From Pseudomonadota bacterium (GTDB lineage Bacteria > Pseudomonadota > Gammaproteobacteria > Burkholderiales > Burkholderiaceae_C): a stretch of DNA of 64,000 nt. The stretch lies in NCBI GenBank assembly GCA_018241265.1, contig JAFEEF010000040.1:25328-89327 (forward strand). Reading direction: 5' to 3'. Below the pieces are notes generated by a model. That model worked only from the letters and a program-made list of their open reading frames with translations. It did not search any database and was not told the DNA's origin. Below are positions 45,457 through 54,759 of the stretch, in pieces (the first letter of the stretch is position 1; each line of letters begins with the position of its first letter). Both the position numbers and the translations under genes were made by a program.

Positions 45457-47349
45457 ATGGATCCGCGCCTGCTGCGCCTGTATGCCGACGAGCTGAACCA
45501 TCTGCAGGAGATGGGGCAGGAGTTCGCGCAGGCGTTCCCCGGGATCGCCGAACGACTCGGCATGCAGACCTTGCCGGTCGCCGATCCCTATGTGGAGCGG
45601 CTGCTCGAGGGCTTCGCGTTTCTCGCCGCGCGCGTGCAGCTGAAGCTCGAGGCCGAGCAGCCGCGCTTGATCGCGCAGCTGCTGGAGGCGCTCTATCCGA
45701 ACTTCCTCGTGCCCGTGCCGTCGATGATGATCGCGCGGCTGGCGGTCGATCCGCTCGATCGCAACGTCGCCGATGGCCAGCGCCATCCGCGCGGCAGCAG
45801 GTTGCGCAGTGCCGCGCGGCGCGGTCAGGACACCGCATGCGAGTTCTCCACTGCGCACGACGTGACCCTGTGGCCGATCGAGATCGCCGCGGTCGCCTAC
45901 TTCACGCATGCGCCCGATCTGCCGCTGTCGCGCTTGCGTCCGGGCGCGAACGCGAGCGGCGGCCTGCGCATCCGCCTGCGCGCGGGCGGCGGCACGACGT
46001 TCTCCCGGCTCGGCATCGATCGGCTGGCCTTCTACATCGCGGCGCCCGACGATGCCGCGTTCCGCTTGCATGAGCTTGTGCTCGGCCATGCGCTCGGGAC
46101 GCTGGTGGGCAGCGACCCTTCGTCGGCGGCACAGCAATGGCACGGCCCCGAGAGCCTCCGGCCGATCGGCTACGCGGCCGGCGAAGCGCTGCTGCCCGAA
46201 TCGCTGCGGGCGTTCTCGGGCCACCGGCTGATGCAGGAAGTGGCGGCCTTGCCGCAGCGGCTGCTGTTCTTCGAGATCGGCGGCCTCGCCGAACGACTCG
46301 CCAGGGTCGCCGGCGACGAGGTCGAACTGGTCATCCTGTTTTCCCGCGGGGATCCTGCGCTCGAATCGCTGGTGGACGCCAGGAGCCTCGCGCTTTTCTG
46401 CACGCCCGCGATCAATCTGGTTCCCAAGCGCCTGGACCGCATCCAGATCGCCGCCGGCGGGTGGGACTATCACGTCGTCCCCGATCGCACGCGGCCCATG
46501 GATTTCGAGGTGCACAGCCTGCAGTCGGTCGTCGGGCACGGCATGGGGGTGACGGGACCGCAGGAGTACCTGCCGCTGTATGCGGCGTGGCACGACGGCC
46601 CGCGCGATCCGGCCGGCTACTACACGGTGCGGCGCGAGCCTCGGCTGCTGTCGCCGGCCGAGAAGAAGCGGGGCACGCGCTCGTCCTACGTCGGCGACGA
46701 GGTGTTCCTTGCGCTGGTCGATGCGCGTCATGCGCCTTGCGGGCAAGACATCCGGCAGCTCTCGGTGATGGCGCTGGTGACCAATCGCGACCTGCCGACG
46801 CTGCTGCCGCACGGCGCCGCGGCCGCCGGCGACGCGCCCGCCGCATCGGCGTGGGTGCCGCAGTCGCCGGGCTCCATCGTGCGCGTCGACTGCCTGCGCG
46901 GGCCGACGCGCCCGGTCTCGCGCCGGCCGGTGGGCGAGCTCGGCTGGCAGCTCGTCAGCCATCTCGGGCTCAACCATCTCGCGCTGGTCGACGAGTCGCC
47001 GGAGCGTGCCGCCGAGGTGCTGCGCACGACCCTCGGCCTCTACGGACCGCCCGAGGACGCGGTCTGGGGGCGCCAGGTCGCCGGCCTGCAGGCGCTGCGT
47101 GCGCGCTCGGTGGTACGGCGCCTGCCGGTGAAAGGGCCGCTCAGCTTCGGCACCGGCATCGAGTTCGAGCTGCTGCTGGACGAGCATGCCTACCAGGGCA
47201 GCAGCGGCTTCCTGTTCGCGAGCGTGCTCGAATGCTTCCTGGCGCGGCATGCGGCGATCAACACGTTCACGCAGACGCGGCTCGCGACGCTGCAACGCGG
47301 CGACGTGATGCGCTGGCCGGTGCGCTCCGGGGCGATGGAGTTGGTATGA
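45457..47349 (+). CDS. tssF: T6SS baseplate protein TssF
   Basis: The 630-residue protein starts MDPRLLRLYADELNHLQEMG, followed by AFPGIAERLGM, PYVERLLEGFAFLAARVQLK and FTQTRLATLQRGDVMRWPVR at the end. This is the VasA/ImpG pattern. It forms the baseplate wedge with TssG and TssE. It is translationally coupled to tssG (4-bp overlap). Confidence 0.96.
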   Translation: MDPRLLRLYADELNHLQEMGQEFAQAFPGIAERLGMQTLPVADPYVERLLEGFAFLAARVQLKLEAEQPRLIAQLLEALYPNFLVPVPSMMIARLAVDPLDRNVADGQRHPRGSRLRSAARRGQDTACEFSTAHDVTLWPIEIAAVAYFTHAPDLPLSRLRPGANASGGLRIRLRAGGGTTFSRLGIDRLAFYIAAPDDAAFRLHELVLGHALGTLVGSDPSSAAQQWHGPESLRPIGYAAGEALLPESLRAFSGHRLMQEVAALPQRLLFFEIGGLAERLARVAGDEVELVILFSRGDPALESLVDARSLALFCTPAINLVPKRLDRIQIAAGGWDYHVVPDRTRPMDFEVHSLQSVVGHGMGVTGPQEYLPLYAAWHDGPRDPAGYYTVRREPRLLSPAEKKRGTRSSYVGDEVFLALVDARHAPCGQDIRQLSVMALVTNRDLPTLLPHGAAAAGDAPAASAWVPQSPGSIVRVDCLRGPTRPVSRRPVGELGWQLVSHLGLNHLALVDESPERAAEVLRTTLGLYGPPEDAVWGRQVAGLQALRARSVVRRLPVKGPLSFGTGIEFELLLDEHAYQGSSGFLFASVLECFLARHAAINTFTQTRLATLQRGDVMRWPVRSGAMELV

Positions 47350-48389
47350 CCGAGATCGCCTCGCGGTCGGCCGAACTGCGGCGTGTCCTCGATGCGGTCG
47401 AGGCCGAGCCGCACGCGCAGGACTTCTTCGCGCTGCTGCGCCGCATCGAGATCCTGGTGCCGGACATGCCGCGCTGGGGCGAGGCGCTGCGGCCATCGCA
47501 GGAGCCGATCCGCCTCGGCCAGGAACCCGAGCTCGACTTCGCGCCGGCCGGCGTCGCGGTGCTCGAGCGATCGGCGTTCGGTGCGCCGCGGCTGGGTGTG
47601 CGCTTCTTCGGGTTGCTCGGACCTCACGGGCCGATGCCGCTGCACCTGACCGAATTCGCGCGCGAGCGCATTCGTCATCGTGGCGACCCGACGCTGGCGC
47701 GCTTCCTGGACATGTTCCACCACCGGATGCTCGCGCTCTTCTATCGCGCCTGGGCACAGTGCCAGCCGGTGGTGCAGCACGATCGGCCGGCGCAGGACCG
47801 CTATGCGGCATGGCTGGGCGCGAGCTACGGGGCGTCGCGCCGGCACGGCGCGAGCGAGCGCAGCGCGGACCGTGCGCGCCTCTACCGCGCCGGACTGCTC
47901 GCGTTGCGCAGCCGCCATCCCGAAGGACTGGCGAAGCTGCTGCAGGGCCATTTCGACGTGCCGGTGCAGGTCGTCACGAACGTGCCGCAGCGCCTCGCGA
48001 TCGCGCCGCACGAGCGCTCGCGGCTCGGCGTCGCAGCACGGCTGGGATCGAACGCCAACGCCGGGCGCTACGCCGATGACCGCCAGTTCAAGTTTCGCAT
48101 CGTCCTCGGCCCGTTGAACCTGGCGCGCTATCTCGCCTTCCTGCCCGGCGGCACCGCCTGGCAAGAACTCGTCGCGTGGGTGCAGCAGGCCATCGGCCTC
48201 GATCTGCGCTGGGACGTGCGGCTGCGCCTGGCGCGCGCCGAGGTTCCGAAGGCGCAACTGATGCGCGGCAAGCAGGCGCGCGTCCACGCGCTCGGCGTCA
48301 GCGTGTGGCTCGGCCATGCGCGAAGCCGCTCGCATCGCACGGACCGCGGCGACCTCCTGCTGGCGTCGCCGGGAGCACCTCATGGCTGA
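47346..48389 (+). CDS. tssG: T6SS baseplate protein TssG
   Basis: The 347-residue protein belongs to the VasB/ImpH family. The motifs are EAEPHAQDFFALLRRIEILV, then IRLGQEPELDFAP, LRVRFFGLLGP-like LGVRFFGLLGPHGPMPLHLT and FHHRMLALFYRAWAQCQPVV. It joins the TssEFG wedge. Its stop overlaps the clpV start by 8 bp. Confidence 0.96.
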   Translation: MTEIASRSAELRRVLDAVEAEPHAQDFFALLRRIEILVPDMPRWGEALRPSQEPIRLGQEPELDFAPAGVAVLERSAFGAPRLGVRFFGLLGPHGPMPLHLTEFARERIRHRGDPTLARFLDMFHHRMLALFYRAWAQCQPVVQHDRPAQDRYAAWLGASYGASRRHGASERSADRARLYRAGLLALRSRHPEGLAKLLQGHFDVPVQVVTNVPQRLAIAPHERSRLGVAARLGSNANAGRYADDRQFKFRIVLGPLNLARYLAFLPGGTAWQELVAWVQQAIGLDLRWDVRLRLARAEVPKAQLMRGKQARVHALGVSVWLGHARSRSHRTDRGDLLLASPGAPHG

Positions 48390-51069
48390 CATCTCGCGCG
48401 CCGCATTGTTCGGCAAGCTCAACCCGTTCGCATACCAGGCCATCGAAGGCGCGACGGTGTTCTGCAGGCTGCGCGGCAACCCCTACGTCGAACTGCAGCA
48501 CTGGCTGGTGCAGATCCTCAACGCGGCCGATTCCGATCTGCATCGCATCGTCAGGCACTTCGGGCTCGACAACGGCACGCTGGCGAGCGACCTGACGATC
48601 TCGCTCGACCGGCTGCCGCGCGGCGCATCGTCGGTGACCGACCTGTCGAGCTTCGTCGAGAACGCGGTCGAGCGCGGCTGGGTCTACGGCTCGCTGATGT
48701 TCGGCGAGACGCAAGTGCGCACCGGCAGCCTCGTCGTCGGCATCCTGAAGACGCAGAGCATGCGCCATGCGCTGCTGACGATCAGCCGCCAGTTCGAACG
48801 CATCCGCATCGACGATCTCGCGGAGAACTACGCCAGGATCCTCGACGGATCGCCCGAAGGCGCCTTGCACGCCAGCGATGCCGGTGCGCTCGGCGACGTC
48901 GGCGAGCCGGGCGAGGCGAGCGGCGCGATCGCGCCGGCCGCGCTCGGCAAGCAGCAGGCGCTGAAGCGCTATGCGGTCGATCTGACCGAGCGCGCGCGCG
49001 CCGGCGAACTCGATCCCGTCACCGGCCGCGACGAGGAGATCCGCCAGATCGTCGACATCCTGATGCGGCGGCGCCAGAACAACCCGATCCTGACCGGCGA
49101 GGCCGGCGTCGGCAAGACCGCCGTGGTCGAAGGCTTCGCGCTGCGGCTGGCGCGCGGCGACGTGCCGCCGGCCTTGCAGGACGTGTCGGTGCACATGCTC
49201 GACATCGGCCTGATGCAGGCCGGCGCGAGCATGAAGGGCGAGTTCGAGAGCCGGTTGCGTGCCGTGATCGACGAGGTGCAGGCCTCGCCCAGGCCGATCA
49301 TCCTGTTCATCGACGAGGCGCACACGCTGATCGGCGCGGGCGGCGCGGCCGGCACCGGCGATGCGGCCAACCTGCTGAAGCCGGCGCTGGCGCGCGGCAA
49401 GCTGCGCACCATCGCCGCGACGACCTGGGCCGAGTACAAGAAGCACATCGAGAAGGACCCGGCGCTGACGCGGCGCTTCCAGGTCGTGCAGGTGCACGAG
49501 CCCGGCGAAGCGAAGGCGGTGCAGATGCTGCGCGGCATGGCCCACGTGCTGGAGCGGCATCATCGCGTCGCGCTGCTCGACGAAGCCATCGAGGCCGCGG
49601 TGAAGCTCTCGCACCGCTACATCCCGGCGCGCCAGTTGCCGGACAAGGCGGTGAGCCTGCTCGACACCGCCTGTGCGCGCGTCGCGGTGAGCCAGCACGC
49701 CACGCCGCCCGAGGTCGAGGACGTGCAGCGCCGCATCGAGGCGTTGAAGGTCGAGGCGGGGATCATCGAACGCGAGGCCGAGATCGGCATCGACGTCGAC
49801 GCGCGCGACAGCCGCGTGGCGGCCCAGCTCGCCGCGGCCGAGGCCTCGCTCGCGCGGCTGAGCGCGCGCCACGAGGCCGAGAAGAAGCTCGTCGACCGGA
49901 TCCTCGCGCTGCGCGCGAAGCTGCGCAAGGGCGGCGCGGCGCTCGATGAGCCGGCGGCGCAGGAGCCGGATGCGGAGGAGCGCATGCGGCTGCTCGCCGA
50001 CCTCGCCGAGCTGCAAGGGCAGCTCCGCGAACTGCAGGGCGAAAGCCCGTTGATCCTGCCGTCGGTCGACGAGCAGGCGGTCGGCGCGGTGGTGCAGGAC
50101 TGGACCGGCATTCCGGTCGGCCGCATGGTGAAGAACGAAGTCGAGGCGGTGCTGAAGCTGGCCGACACGCTGAACCAGCGCGTCATCGGGCAGAAGCACG
50201 CGCTCGAGATGATCGCGCGGCGCATCCAGACCTCGCGCGCCCGGCTCGACGATCCGCGCAAGCCGATCGGCGTGTTCATGCTGTGCGGAACCTCCGGCAT
50301 CGGCAAGACCGAGACGGCGCTCGCGCTCGCCGAATCGCTCTACGGCGGCGAGCAGAACGTCATCACGATCAACATGAGCGAGTACCAGGAGGCGCACACC
50401 GTCTCGTCGCTGAAGGGCGCGCCGCCGGGCTATGTCGGCTACGGCGAAGGCGGCGTGCTGACCGAGGCGGTGCGGCGCCGGCCCTACAGCGTGGTGCTGC
50501 TCGACGAAGTGGAGAAGGCGCACCCCGACGTGCACGAGCTCTTCTTCCAGGTCTTCGACAAGGGCTGGATGGAGGACGGCGAAGGGCGTGGCATCGACTT
50601 CAAGAACACCATCATCCTGCTGACGTCCAACGTCGGCAGCGAGCTGATCGCGAACCTCTGCAAGGATCCCGAGCCGATGCCCGATCCCGAAGGCATCGCC
50701 AAGGCGCTGCGCGAGCCGCTGCTGAAGATCTTCCCGGCGGCGCTGCTGGGGCGGCTGGTGACGATCCCGTACTACCCGCTGTCCGACGACATGATGGGCG
50801 AGATCGTGCGGCTGCAGTTGGGCCGCATCGAGAAGCGCATCCGCGAGAACCACGGGATGCCGTTCGAGTACGGCGACGACGTCGTCAGGCTCGTGGTGTC
50901 GCGCTGCACCGAGGCCGAATCGGGCGGGCGCGTGATCGATGCGATCCTGACGAACACGGTGCTGCCGCGGATATCGGTGGAGTACCTGAACCGGCTCGCC
51001 GAAGGACGCTCTTTGACGGGCGTGCGGCTGGGCGTCGACGCGGGCGATTTCAGCTACGCGTTCGATTGA
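48382..51069 (+). CDS. clpV: T6SS ATPase TssH (ClpV)
   Basis: The 895-residue AAA+ protein disassembles the contracted sheath. It has an N-domain (RAALFGKLNPFAYQAIEGA), AAA1 with Walker A GEAGVGKTA near residue 240 and Walker B LFIDEAHTLIGAG, a coiled-coil middle domain (about 450-560) and AAA2 with Walker A GTSGIGKTE near 634 and VVLLDEVEKAHPDVHELFFQ. Length and architecture are canonical. GGAG lies 6-8 bases ahead of the ATG. The unit continues downstream with the zincin/lipoprotein pair. Confidence 0.97.
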   Translation: MADISRAALFGKLNPFAYQAIEGATVFCRLRGNPYVELQHWLVQILNAADSDLHRIVRHFGLDNGTLASDLTISLDRLPRGASSVTDLSSFVENAVERGWVYGSLMFGETQVRTGSLVVGILKTQSMRHALLTISRQFERIRIDDLAENYARILDGSPEGALHASDAGALGDVGEPGEASGAIAPAALGKQQALKRYAVDLTERARAGELDPVTGRDEEIRQIVDILMRRRQNNPILTGEAGVGKTAVVEGFALRLARGDVPPALQDVSVHMLDIGLMQAGASMKGEFESRLRAVIDEVQASPRPIILFIDEAHTLIGAGGAAGTGDAANLLKPALARGKLRTIAATTWAEYKKHIEKDPALTRRFQVVQVHEPGEAKAVQMLRGMAHVLERHHRVALLDEAIEAAVKLSHRYIPARQLPDKAVSLLDTACARVAVSQHATPPEVEDVQRRIEALKVEAGIIEREAEIGIDVDARDSRVAAQLAAAEASLARLSARHEAEKKLVDRILALRAKLRKGGAALDEPAAQEPDAEERMRLLADLAELQGQLRELQGESPLILPSVDEQAVGAVVQDWTGIPVGRMVKNEVEAVLKLADTLNQRVIGQKHALEMIARRIQTSRARLDDPRKPIGVFMLCGTSGIGKTETALALAESLYGGEQNVITINMSEYQEAHTVSSLKGAPPGYVGYGEGGVLTEAVRRRPYSVVLLDEVEKAHPDVHELFFQVFDKGWMEDGEGRGIDFKNTIILLTSNVGSELIANLCKDPEPMPDPEGIAKALREPLLKIFPAALLGRLVTIPYYPLSDDMMGEIVRLQLGRIEKRIRENHGMPFEYGDDVVRLVVSRCTEAESGGRVIDAILTNTVLPRISVEYLNRLAEGRSLTGVRLGVDAGDFSYAFD

Positions 51070-51078
51070 GGAAGAGGC

Positions 51079-51342
51079 ATGCTGAAGCCCAGGGACATCA
51101 GCCTCGCGCCGATCCGCAACGGCGGATACTTCATCGGCGATGGCCGCGGCGTGCCGGCGGGCGCGACGCTCCGGCTCGGCATGCCCCTGACGCTGGCCGT
51201 CGACAGCGTGGTGTACGAATTTCGCCAGCGCCTCGGGCGCCGCAACGCGCAACCGATCGCGGACTGGCATCATCGAGCGCGCGCCGGTGGGCGCGCAGAT
51301 CGGCGCGGCAGTTCTGACCGTCGCGCTGCAGGGAGGTACGGG
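51079..51342 (+). other. Uncertain coding stretch between clpV and the zincin gene
   Basis: From an ATG at 51079 (after GAGGAAGAGGC) the frame reads MLKPRDISLAPIRNGGYFIG and PLTLAVDSVVYEFRQRLG and then degenerates into Arg-rich sequence that runs on in frame into the next gene. A different frame over 51258-51376 reads GIIERAPVGAQIGAAVLTVA and looks more protein-like, ending in a stop at 51374-51376. A small gene with a frameshift near 51260 is possible. No family is recognised. Confidence 0.35.
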
Positions 51343-51984
51343 ATGGCCGGCTCGCGGGCATTTGGATGGTTCCTGACATCGGAAGCCCTACCGTCCCTGG
51401 TGGCGGGTCGGCTCGTCCGCATGGCGGCGCCCGGCCTGACCGGCGCTGCGCCGGGTGCCGCCGCCCACACGCCCGAGGGCGGGGCTCGCTTGCTCACGCC
51501 AGGCGAGCGCGCGATGGCGCGCCAGCTCTTCGGTACTGCGGTCGACTATGGCGTCGTCAAGGTCCACAACGAGAAGTACCTGTGGTTCGGCATGCAGCCC
51601 GACGACACGGCGATAACGCCGAACGGCGAGCTGTACTTCAGCCCGAAGCGCTTTCGCGAAGACTTCTCGACCGGGAGCTACTCCGACTCGCTGTGGTTCA
51701 TGCACGAGATGGTGCACGTCTGGCAGTACCAGCTCGGCTATCCGGTGAAGGCTCGCGGCGCCATCCGCATCGGCGTCGACTACCACTACGAGCTCGCGCC
51801 CGACAAGCAGCTGTCGGACTACAACATGGAAGCGCAGGGCGACCTGCTGTCCGACTACTGGGCACTGAAGAGCTATCCGCATCCGCCCCTGCACAACAAC
51901 TCCTACCGCGACAAGCTGCCGCTCTACGAGACCGTGCTGCGCAAGTTCATCGCCGACCCTGCGGACAAGGGCAATCTGCCGTGA
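51343..51984 (+). CDS. Zincin-like putative metallopeptidase, T6SS-linked
   Basis: The ATG at 51343 is preceded by GGGAGG at ideal spacing, better than the in-frame ATG at 51079. The 213-residue product carries LWFMHEMVHVWQYQLGYPVK, an HExxH zinc site, and a later YNMEAQGDLLSDYWALK whose Glu could be the third ligand. LLTPGERAMARQLFGTAVDY and NGELYFSPKRFREDFS precede it. I recognise this as the small family often annotated as Rhs/Vgr-related in T6SS clusters. With the next gene it forms a plausible effector-immunity pair, but peptidase activity and secretion are unproven. Confidence 0.75.
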   Translation: MAGSRAFGWFLTSEALPSLVAGRLVRMAAPGLTGAAPGAAAHTPEGGARLLTPGERAMARQLFGTAVDYGVVKVHNEKYLWFGMQPDDTAITPNGELYFSPKRFREDFSTGSYSDSLWFMHEMVHVWQYQLGYPVKARGAIRIGVDYHYELAPDKQLSDYNMEAQGDLLSDYWALKSYPHPPLHNNSYRDKLPLYETVLRKFIADPADKGNLP

Positions 51985-52490
51985 GGCGTCGTGATCGCGC
52001 TCTCGCCGGGCTGGTGGTGCTGCTGGCGAGCGGCGGGTGCCGCGCGCTGTCGTCGATGGGCGACGTGGAGGTAACGCAGACGGCCGACGGCCTGCCCTGC
52101 TTTGCGGTGCGCGGCGATGCGCCGCTGCGCCTGCATGCGCTCAGCGTGACGCATGGCGAGCGGCGCGATTGGCGTACGCTGCCCGACGAGTCGTGGGGCT
52201 ACACCGTCGCGCCGCCCGGTGCGGCGCTTGCCGCGGGCCCAACCGGCTGCATCCGCTATGGCGAAGCGCCGCCGGCGGCGACCGTCCGCCATGCGCCCGA
52301 GCCGCTGCGGCCGGCGCGGCTGTACCGGGTCGAGATCAGCGCCAGCCCGCCGAGCGGCAGCGACGGGACCGCGGCCTACGAGGCCGAGTTCTGCCTGGTC
52401 GATGGTGCCGACGGCAAGCCGGCCGTGCGGGCCGTTGCCTGGGATGCCGAGGCGCGCCGCTGGCGCCGCGAGGTCTGCCCCGACCGCTGA
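51981..52490 (+). CDS. Predicted lipoprotein, candidate immunity protein
   Basis: A GTG start at 51981 overlaps the zincin stop (GTGA). The 169-residue product has a lipoprotein signal (RRRDRALAGLVVLLASGGCR, lipobox ASGGC) and a beta-rich mature part (TQTADGLPCFAVRGDAPLRL, HALSVTHGERRDWRTLPDES, LYRVEISASPPSGSDGTAAY). Tight coupling with a putative secreted peptidase is the usual arrangement of effector and periplasmic immunity lipoproteins. No family is recognised, and other roles remain possible. Confidence 0.7.
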   Translation: MRRRDRALAGLVVLLASGGCRALSSMGDVEVTQTADGLPCFAVRGDAPLRLHALSVTHGERRDWRTLPDESWGYTVAPPGAALAAGPTGCIRYGEAPPAATVRHAPEPLRPARLYRVEISASPPSGSDGTAAYEAEFCLVDGADGKPAVRAVAWDAEARRWRREVCPDR

Positions 52491-52514
52491 CAAGCTGCCG
52501 GGGCGCCGGCCAAG

Positions 52515-52522
52515 GTGACTTT
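52515..52522 (+). promoter_or_regulatory. GTGACTTT motif upstream of vgrG
   Basis: The octamer ends 49 bases before the vgrG ATG at 52572, a distance similar to those before tssA and the HEAT-repeat gene. Confidence 0.45.
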
Positions 52523-52571
52523 CGTCGCTACCGGCCATGCGCCGCGGGCCGTACCGTGGCACCGACGTTCA

Positions 52572-54749
52572 ATGCCTGCCCGCGCCATGGCCAGCCCGAT
52601 CTCGCTCAAGTCGCCTCTGCCGTCGAAGGACCTGTTCTTCGAGTCGATGGCCGACACCGGCGGCCTCAGCGCGCTCGGCGAGACGCAGCTCGGGTTGCTG
52701 AGCGAGAAGCCGGACATCAAGGCCGAGGACCTGCTCGGCAAGTCGATGACCGTCGAGGTCGCGCTGAAGGACGGCTCGGTCCGTCACTTCAACGGCCTGG
52801 TGGCGCGCTTCGGCCTCGGCGCGCACCGTGGCCGCTACTACGGCTACCAGGCCACCGTGCGGCCGTGGCTGTGGTTCCTCACGCGCACCGCCGACTGCCG
52901 CGTGTTCCAGGACCTGAGCGTCCCGGACATCGTCAAGAAGGTCTTCGAGGACCATCCGATCGCGCACTTCCAGTTCAAGCTGTTTCGCAGCTACCGGCCG
53001 TGGGTCTACTGCGTGCAGTACCGCGAGACCGACTACAACTTCGTCGCGCGGCTGCTCGAGCACGAGGGGATCTACTGGTACTTCGAGCACACGGCCGACC
53101 AGCACAAGCTCGTCCTCGTCGACTCGCACACCGCGCACGATCCGGCGCCCGGCTGCGCGAGCCTGCCCTACTACGAGAACCCCGGCCAGATGCCGCCGGA
53201 TACGGTGTACGTGTCGAACTGGTCGTTCGATGCGGCGGTGCGCAGCGGCAAGACGGCGGCGACGAGCTACGACTTCGAGCAGCCGTCGGCCAGCCTGCTG
53301 GTCACGTCGTCGCAGTCGCGCAGCCATGCGCTCGACGACTACGAGCTGTTCGACTTCCAGGGCGACTACATCAAGCCGGCCGACGGCACGCAGTACGACG
53401 AAGATCGCCTGATCGAGCAGCAGTTCGGCTATGCGACGGTGCGCGGCGCTTCCAACGCGCCGGAAATCTCGATCGGCCACGTGCTGGCGATCGAGAAGCA
53501 TCCGCGCGACGACCAGAACGCCAAGTACCTGATCGCGGCGGAACGCGTCGACGCCCACGTCGATGCCTACGAGGGCGGCGATCCCACGCCCGGCGGCTAT
53601 CGCTGCAGCTTCGAGGCGATACCGGCAGCGCAGCAGTTCCGCCCGCCGCGGCACACGCCCAAGCCGTTCGTCCAGGGGCCGCAGACCGCCGTGGTCGTGG
53701 GCCCGTCGGGCGAAGAGATCCATACCGACAAGTACGGCCGCGTGAAGGTGCAGTTCCACTGGGACCGCTACGGCAAGAAGGACGACAAGAGCTCGTGCTG
53801 GGTGCGCGTGAGCCATCCCTGGGCCGGCAAGAACTTCGGCGTGATGCACGTGCCGCGCATCGGGCAGGAGGTCGTGGTCTCGTTCCTCGAGGGCGACCCG
53901 GACCAGCCGCTCGTCACCGGCCGCGTCTACAACGCCGAGCAGATGCCGCCGTGGGACCTGCCGACCCACGCGACGCAATCGGGGATCCTGACGCGGTCGA
54001 GCAAGGGTGGCGCCTACGACAAGGCCAACGCGATCCGCTTCGAGGACAAGATGGGCTCGGAGCAGCTCTGGATCCATGCCGAGAAGAACCAGGACATCGA
54101 GGTCGAGCACGACGAGACGCACTGGGTCGGCAACGACCGCACGAAGACGATAGACCACGACGAGACGACGCACGTCAAGCACGACCGGACCGAGACCGTC
54201 GACAACAACGAGACGATCACGATCCACGGTCAGCGCACCGAAGTGGTCGACAAGGACGAGACCATCACGATCCACCAGAACCGCACCGAGACGGTGGACA
54301 AGGAAGAGTCGATCACGATCCACGGCGGGCGCACCGAGAAGGTCGACAAGGACGAGAGCATCACGATCGATGGCGGCCGCACCGAGACGGTGGCCAAGGA
54401 CGAGAGCATCGCGATCAACGGCGGGCGCACCGAGACGGTGGCCAAGGACGAGAGCATCACCATCAACGGCGGCCGCACCGAAAGCGTCGCCAAGGACGAG
54501 AGCGTCAGCGTCACCGGCGGCCGCACCGTGAGCATCGGCAAGGACGACGCGCTGTCGGTCGGCAAGAACCTGTCGGTCACCGCGTCGGAGTCGATCTCGC
54601 TGACGACCGGGAGCGCGAGCATCGTGATGAAGAAGGACGGGACGATCACGATCAAGGGCAAGGACGTGACGATCCAGGGGTCGGGGAAGATCAATGTGAA
54701 GGCGGACAGCGACGTGGTGGTCAAGGGTTCGAAGGTGTCGCAGAACTGA
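52572..54749 (+). CDS. vgrG: T6SS spike protein VgrG with a repeat-built C-terminal spike
   Basis: The 725-residue protein has a gp27/gp44-like base (FQDLSVPDIVKKVFEDHPIA, VQYRETDYNFVARLLEHEGI, then WYFEHTADQHKLVL) and a gp5 OB-fold near residues 375-460 (EEIHTDKYGRVKVQFHWDRY, WVRVSHPWAGKNFGVMHVPR). A C-terminal triple-strand spike follows with eight tandem 16-residue units (539-666). No effector domain is fused at the end, which reads VVVKGSKVSQN. A later ATG at 52587 is also possible. The ATG at 52572 keeps the spacing to the GTGACTTT motif. Confidence 0.96.
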   Translation: MPARAMASPISLKSPLPSKDLFFESMADTGGLSALGETQLGLLSEKPDIKAEDLLGKSMTVEVALKDGSVRHFNGLVARFGLGAHRGRYYGYQATVRPWLWFLTRTADCRVFQDLSVPDIVKKVFEDHPIAHFQFKLFRSYRPWVYCVQYRETDYNFVARLLEHEGIYWYFEHTADQHKLVLVDSHTAHDPAPGCASLPYYENPGQMPPDTVYVSNWSFDAAVRSGKTAATSYDFEQPSASLLVTSSQSRSHALDDYELFDFQGDYIKPADGTQYDEDRLIEQQFGYATVRGASNAPEISIGHVLAIEKHPRDDQNAKYLIAAERVDAHVDAYEGGDPTPGGYRCSFEAIPAAQQFRPPRHTPKPFVQGPQTAVVVGPSGEEIHTDKYGRVKVQFHWDRYGKKDDKSSCWVRVSHPWAGKNFGVMHVPRIGQEVVVSFLEGDPDQPLVTGRVYNAEQMPPWDLPTHATQSGILTRSSKGGAYDKANAIRFEDKMGSEQLWIHAEKNQDIEVEHDETHWVGNDRTKTIDHDETTHVKHDRTETVDNNETITIHGQRTEVVDKDETITIHQNRTETVDKEESITIHGGRTEKVDKDESITIDGGRTETVAKDESIAINGGRTETVAKDESITINGGRTESVAKDESVSVTGGRTVSIGKDDALSVGKNLSVTASESISLTTGSASIVMKKDGTITIKGKDVTIQGSGKINVKADSDVVVKGSKVSQN
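54186..54569 (+). repeat. Eight 48-bp tandem repeats in vgrG
   Basis: Eight 16-codon units of the type RTETVDKDESITIHGG lie end to end (54186-54569). The first units differ mostly at synonymous or conservative positions. The last unit, RTVSIGKDDALSVGKN, is the most divergent. The unit length fits one turn of a beta-helical needle. Confidence 0.85.
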
Positions 54750-54759
54750 GGAGGATCGG

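Noticed and set aside
48298..51273. A 991-codon open frame on the minus strand opposite clpV
   Set aside because: It covers a certain clpV gene with full motifs. Its residues are low-complexity Arg/Ala/His-rich, typical of the antisense frame of GC-rich coding DNA.
54186..54569. CRISPR-like repeat array
   Set aside because: The 48-bp repeats are contiguous with no spacers, are in frame with vgrG and encode spike repeats.
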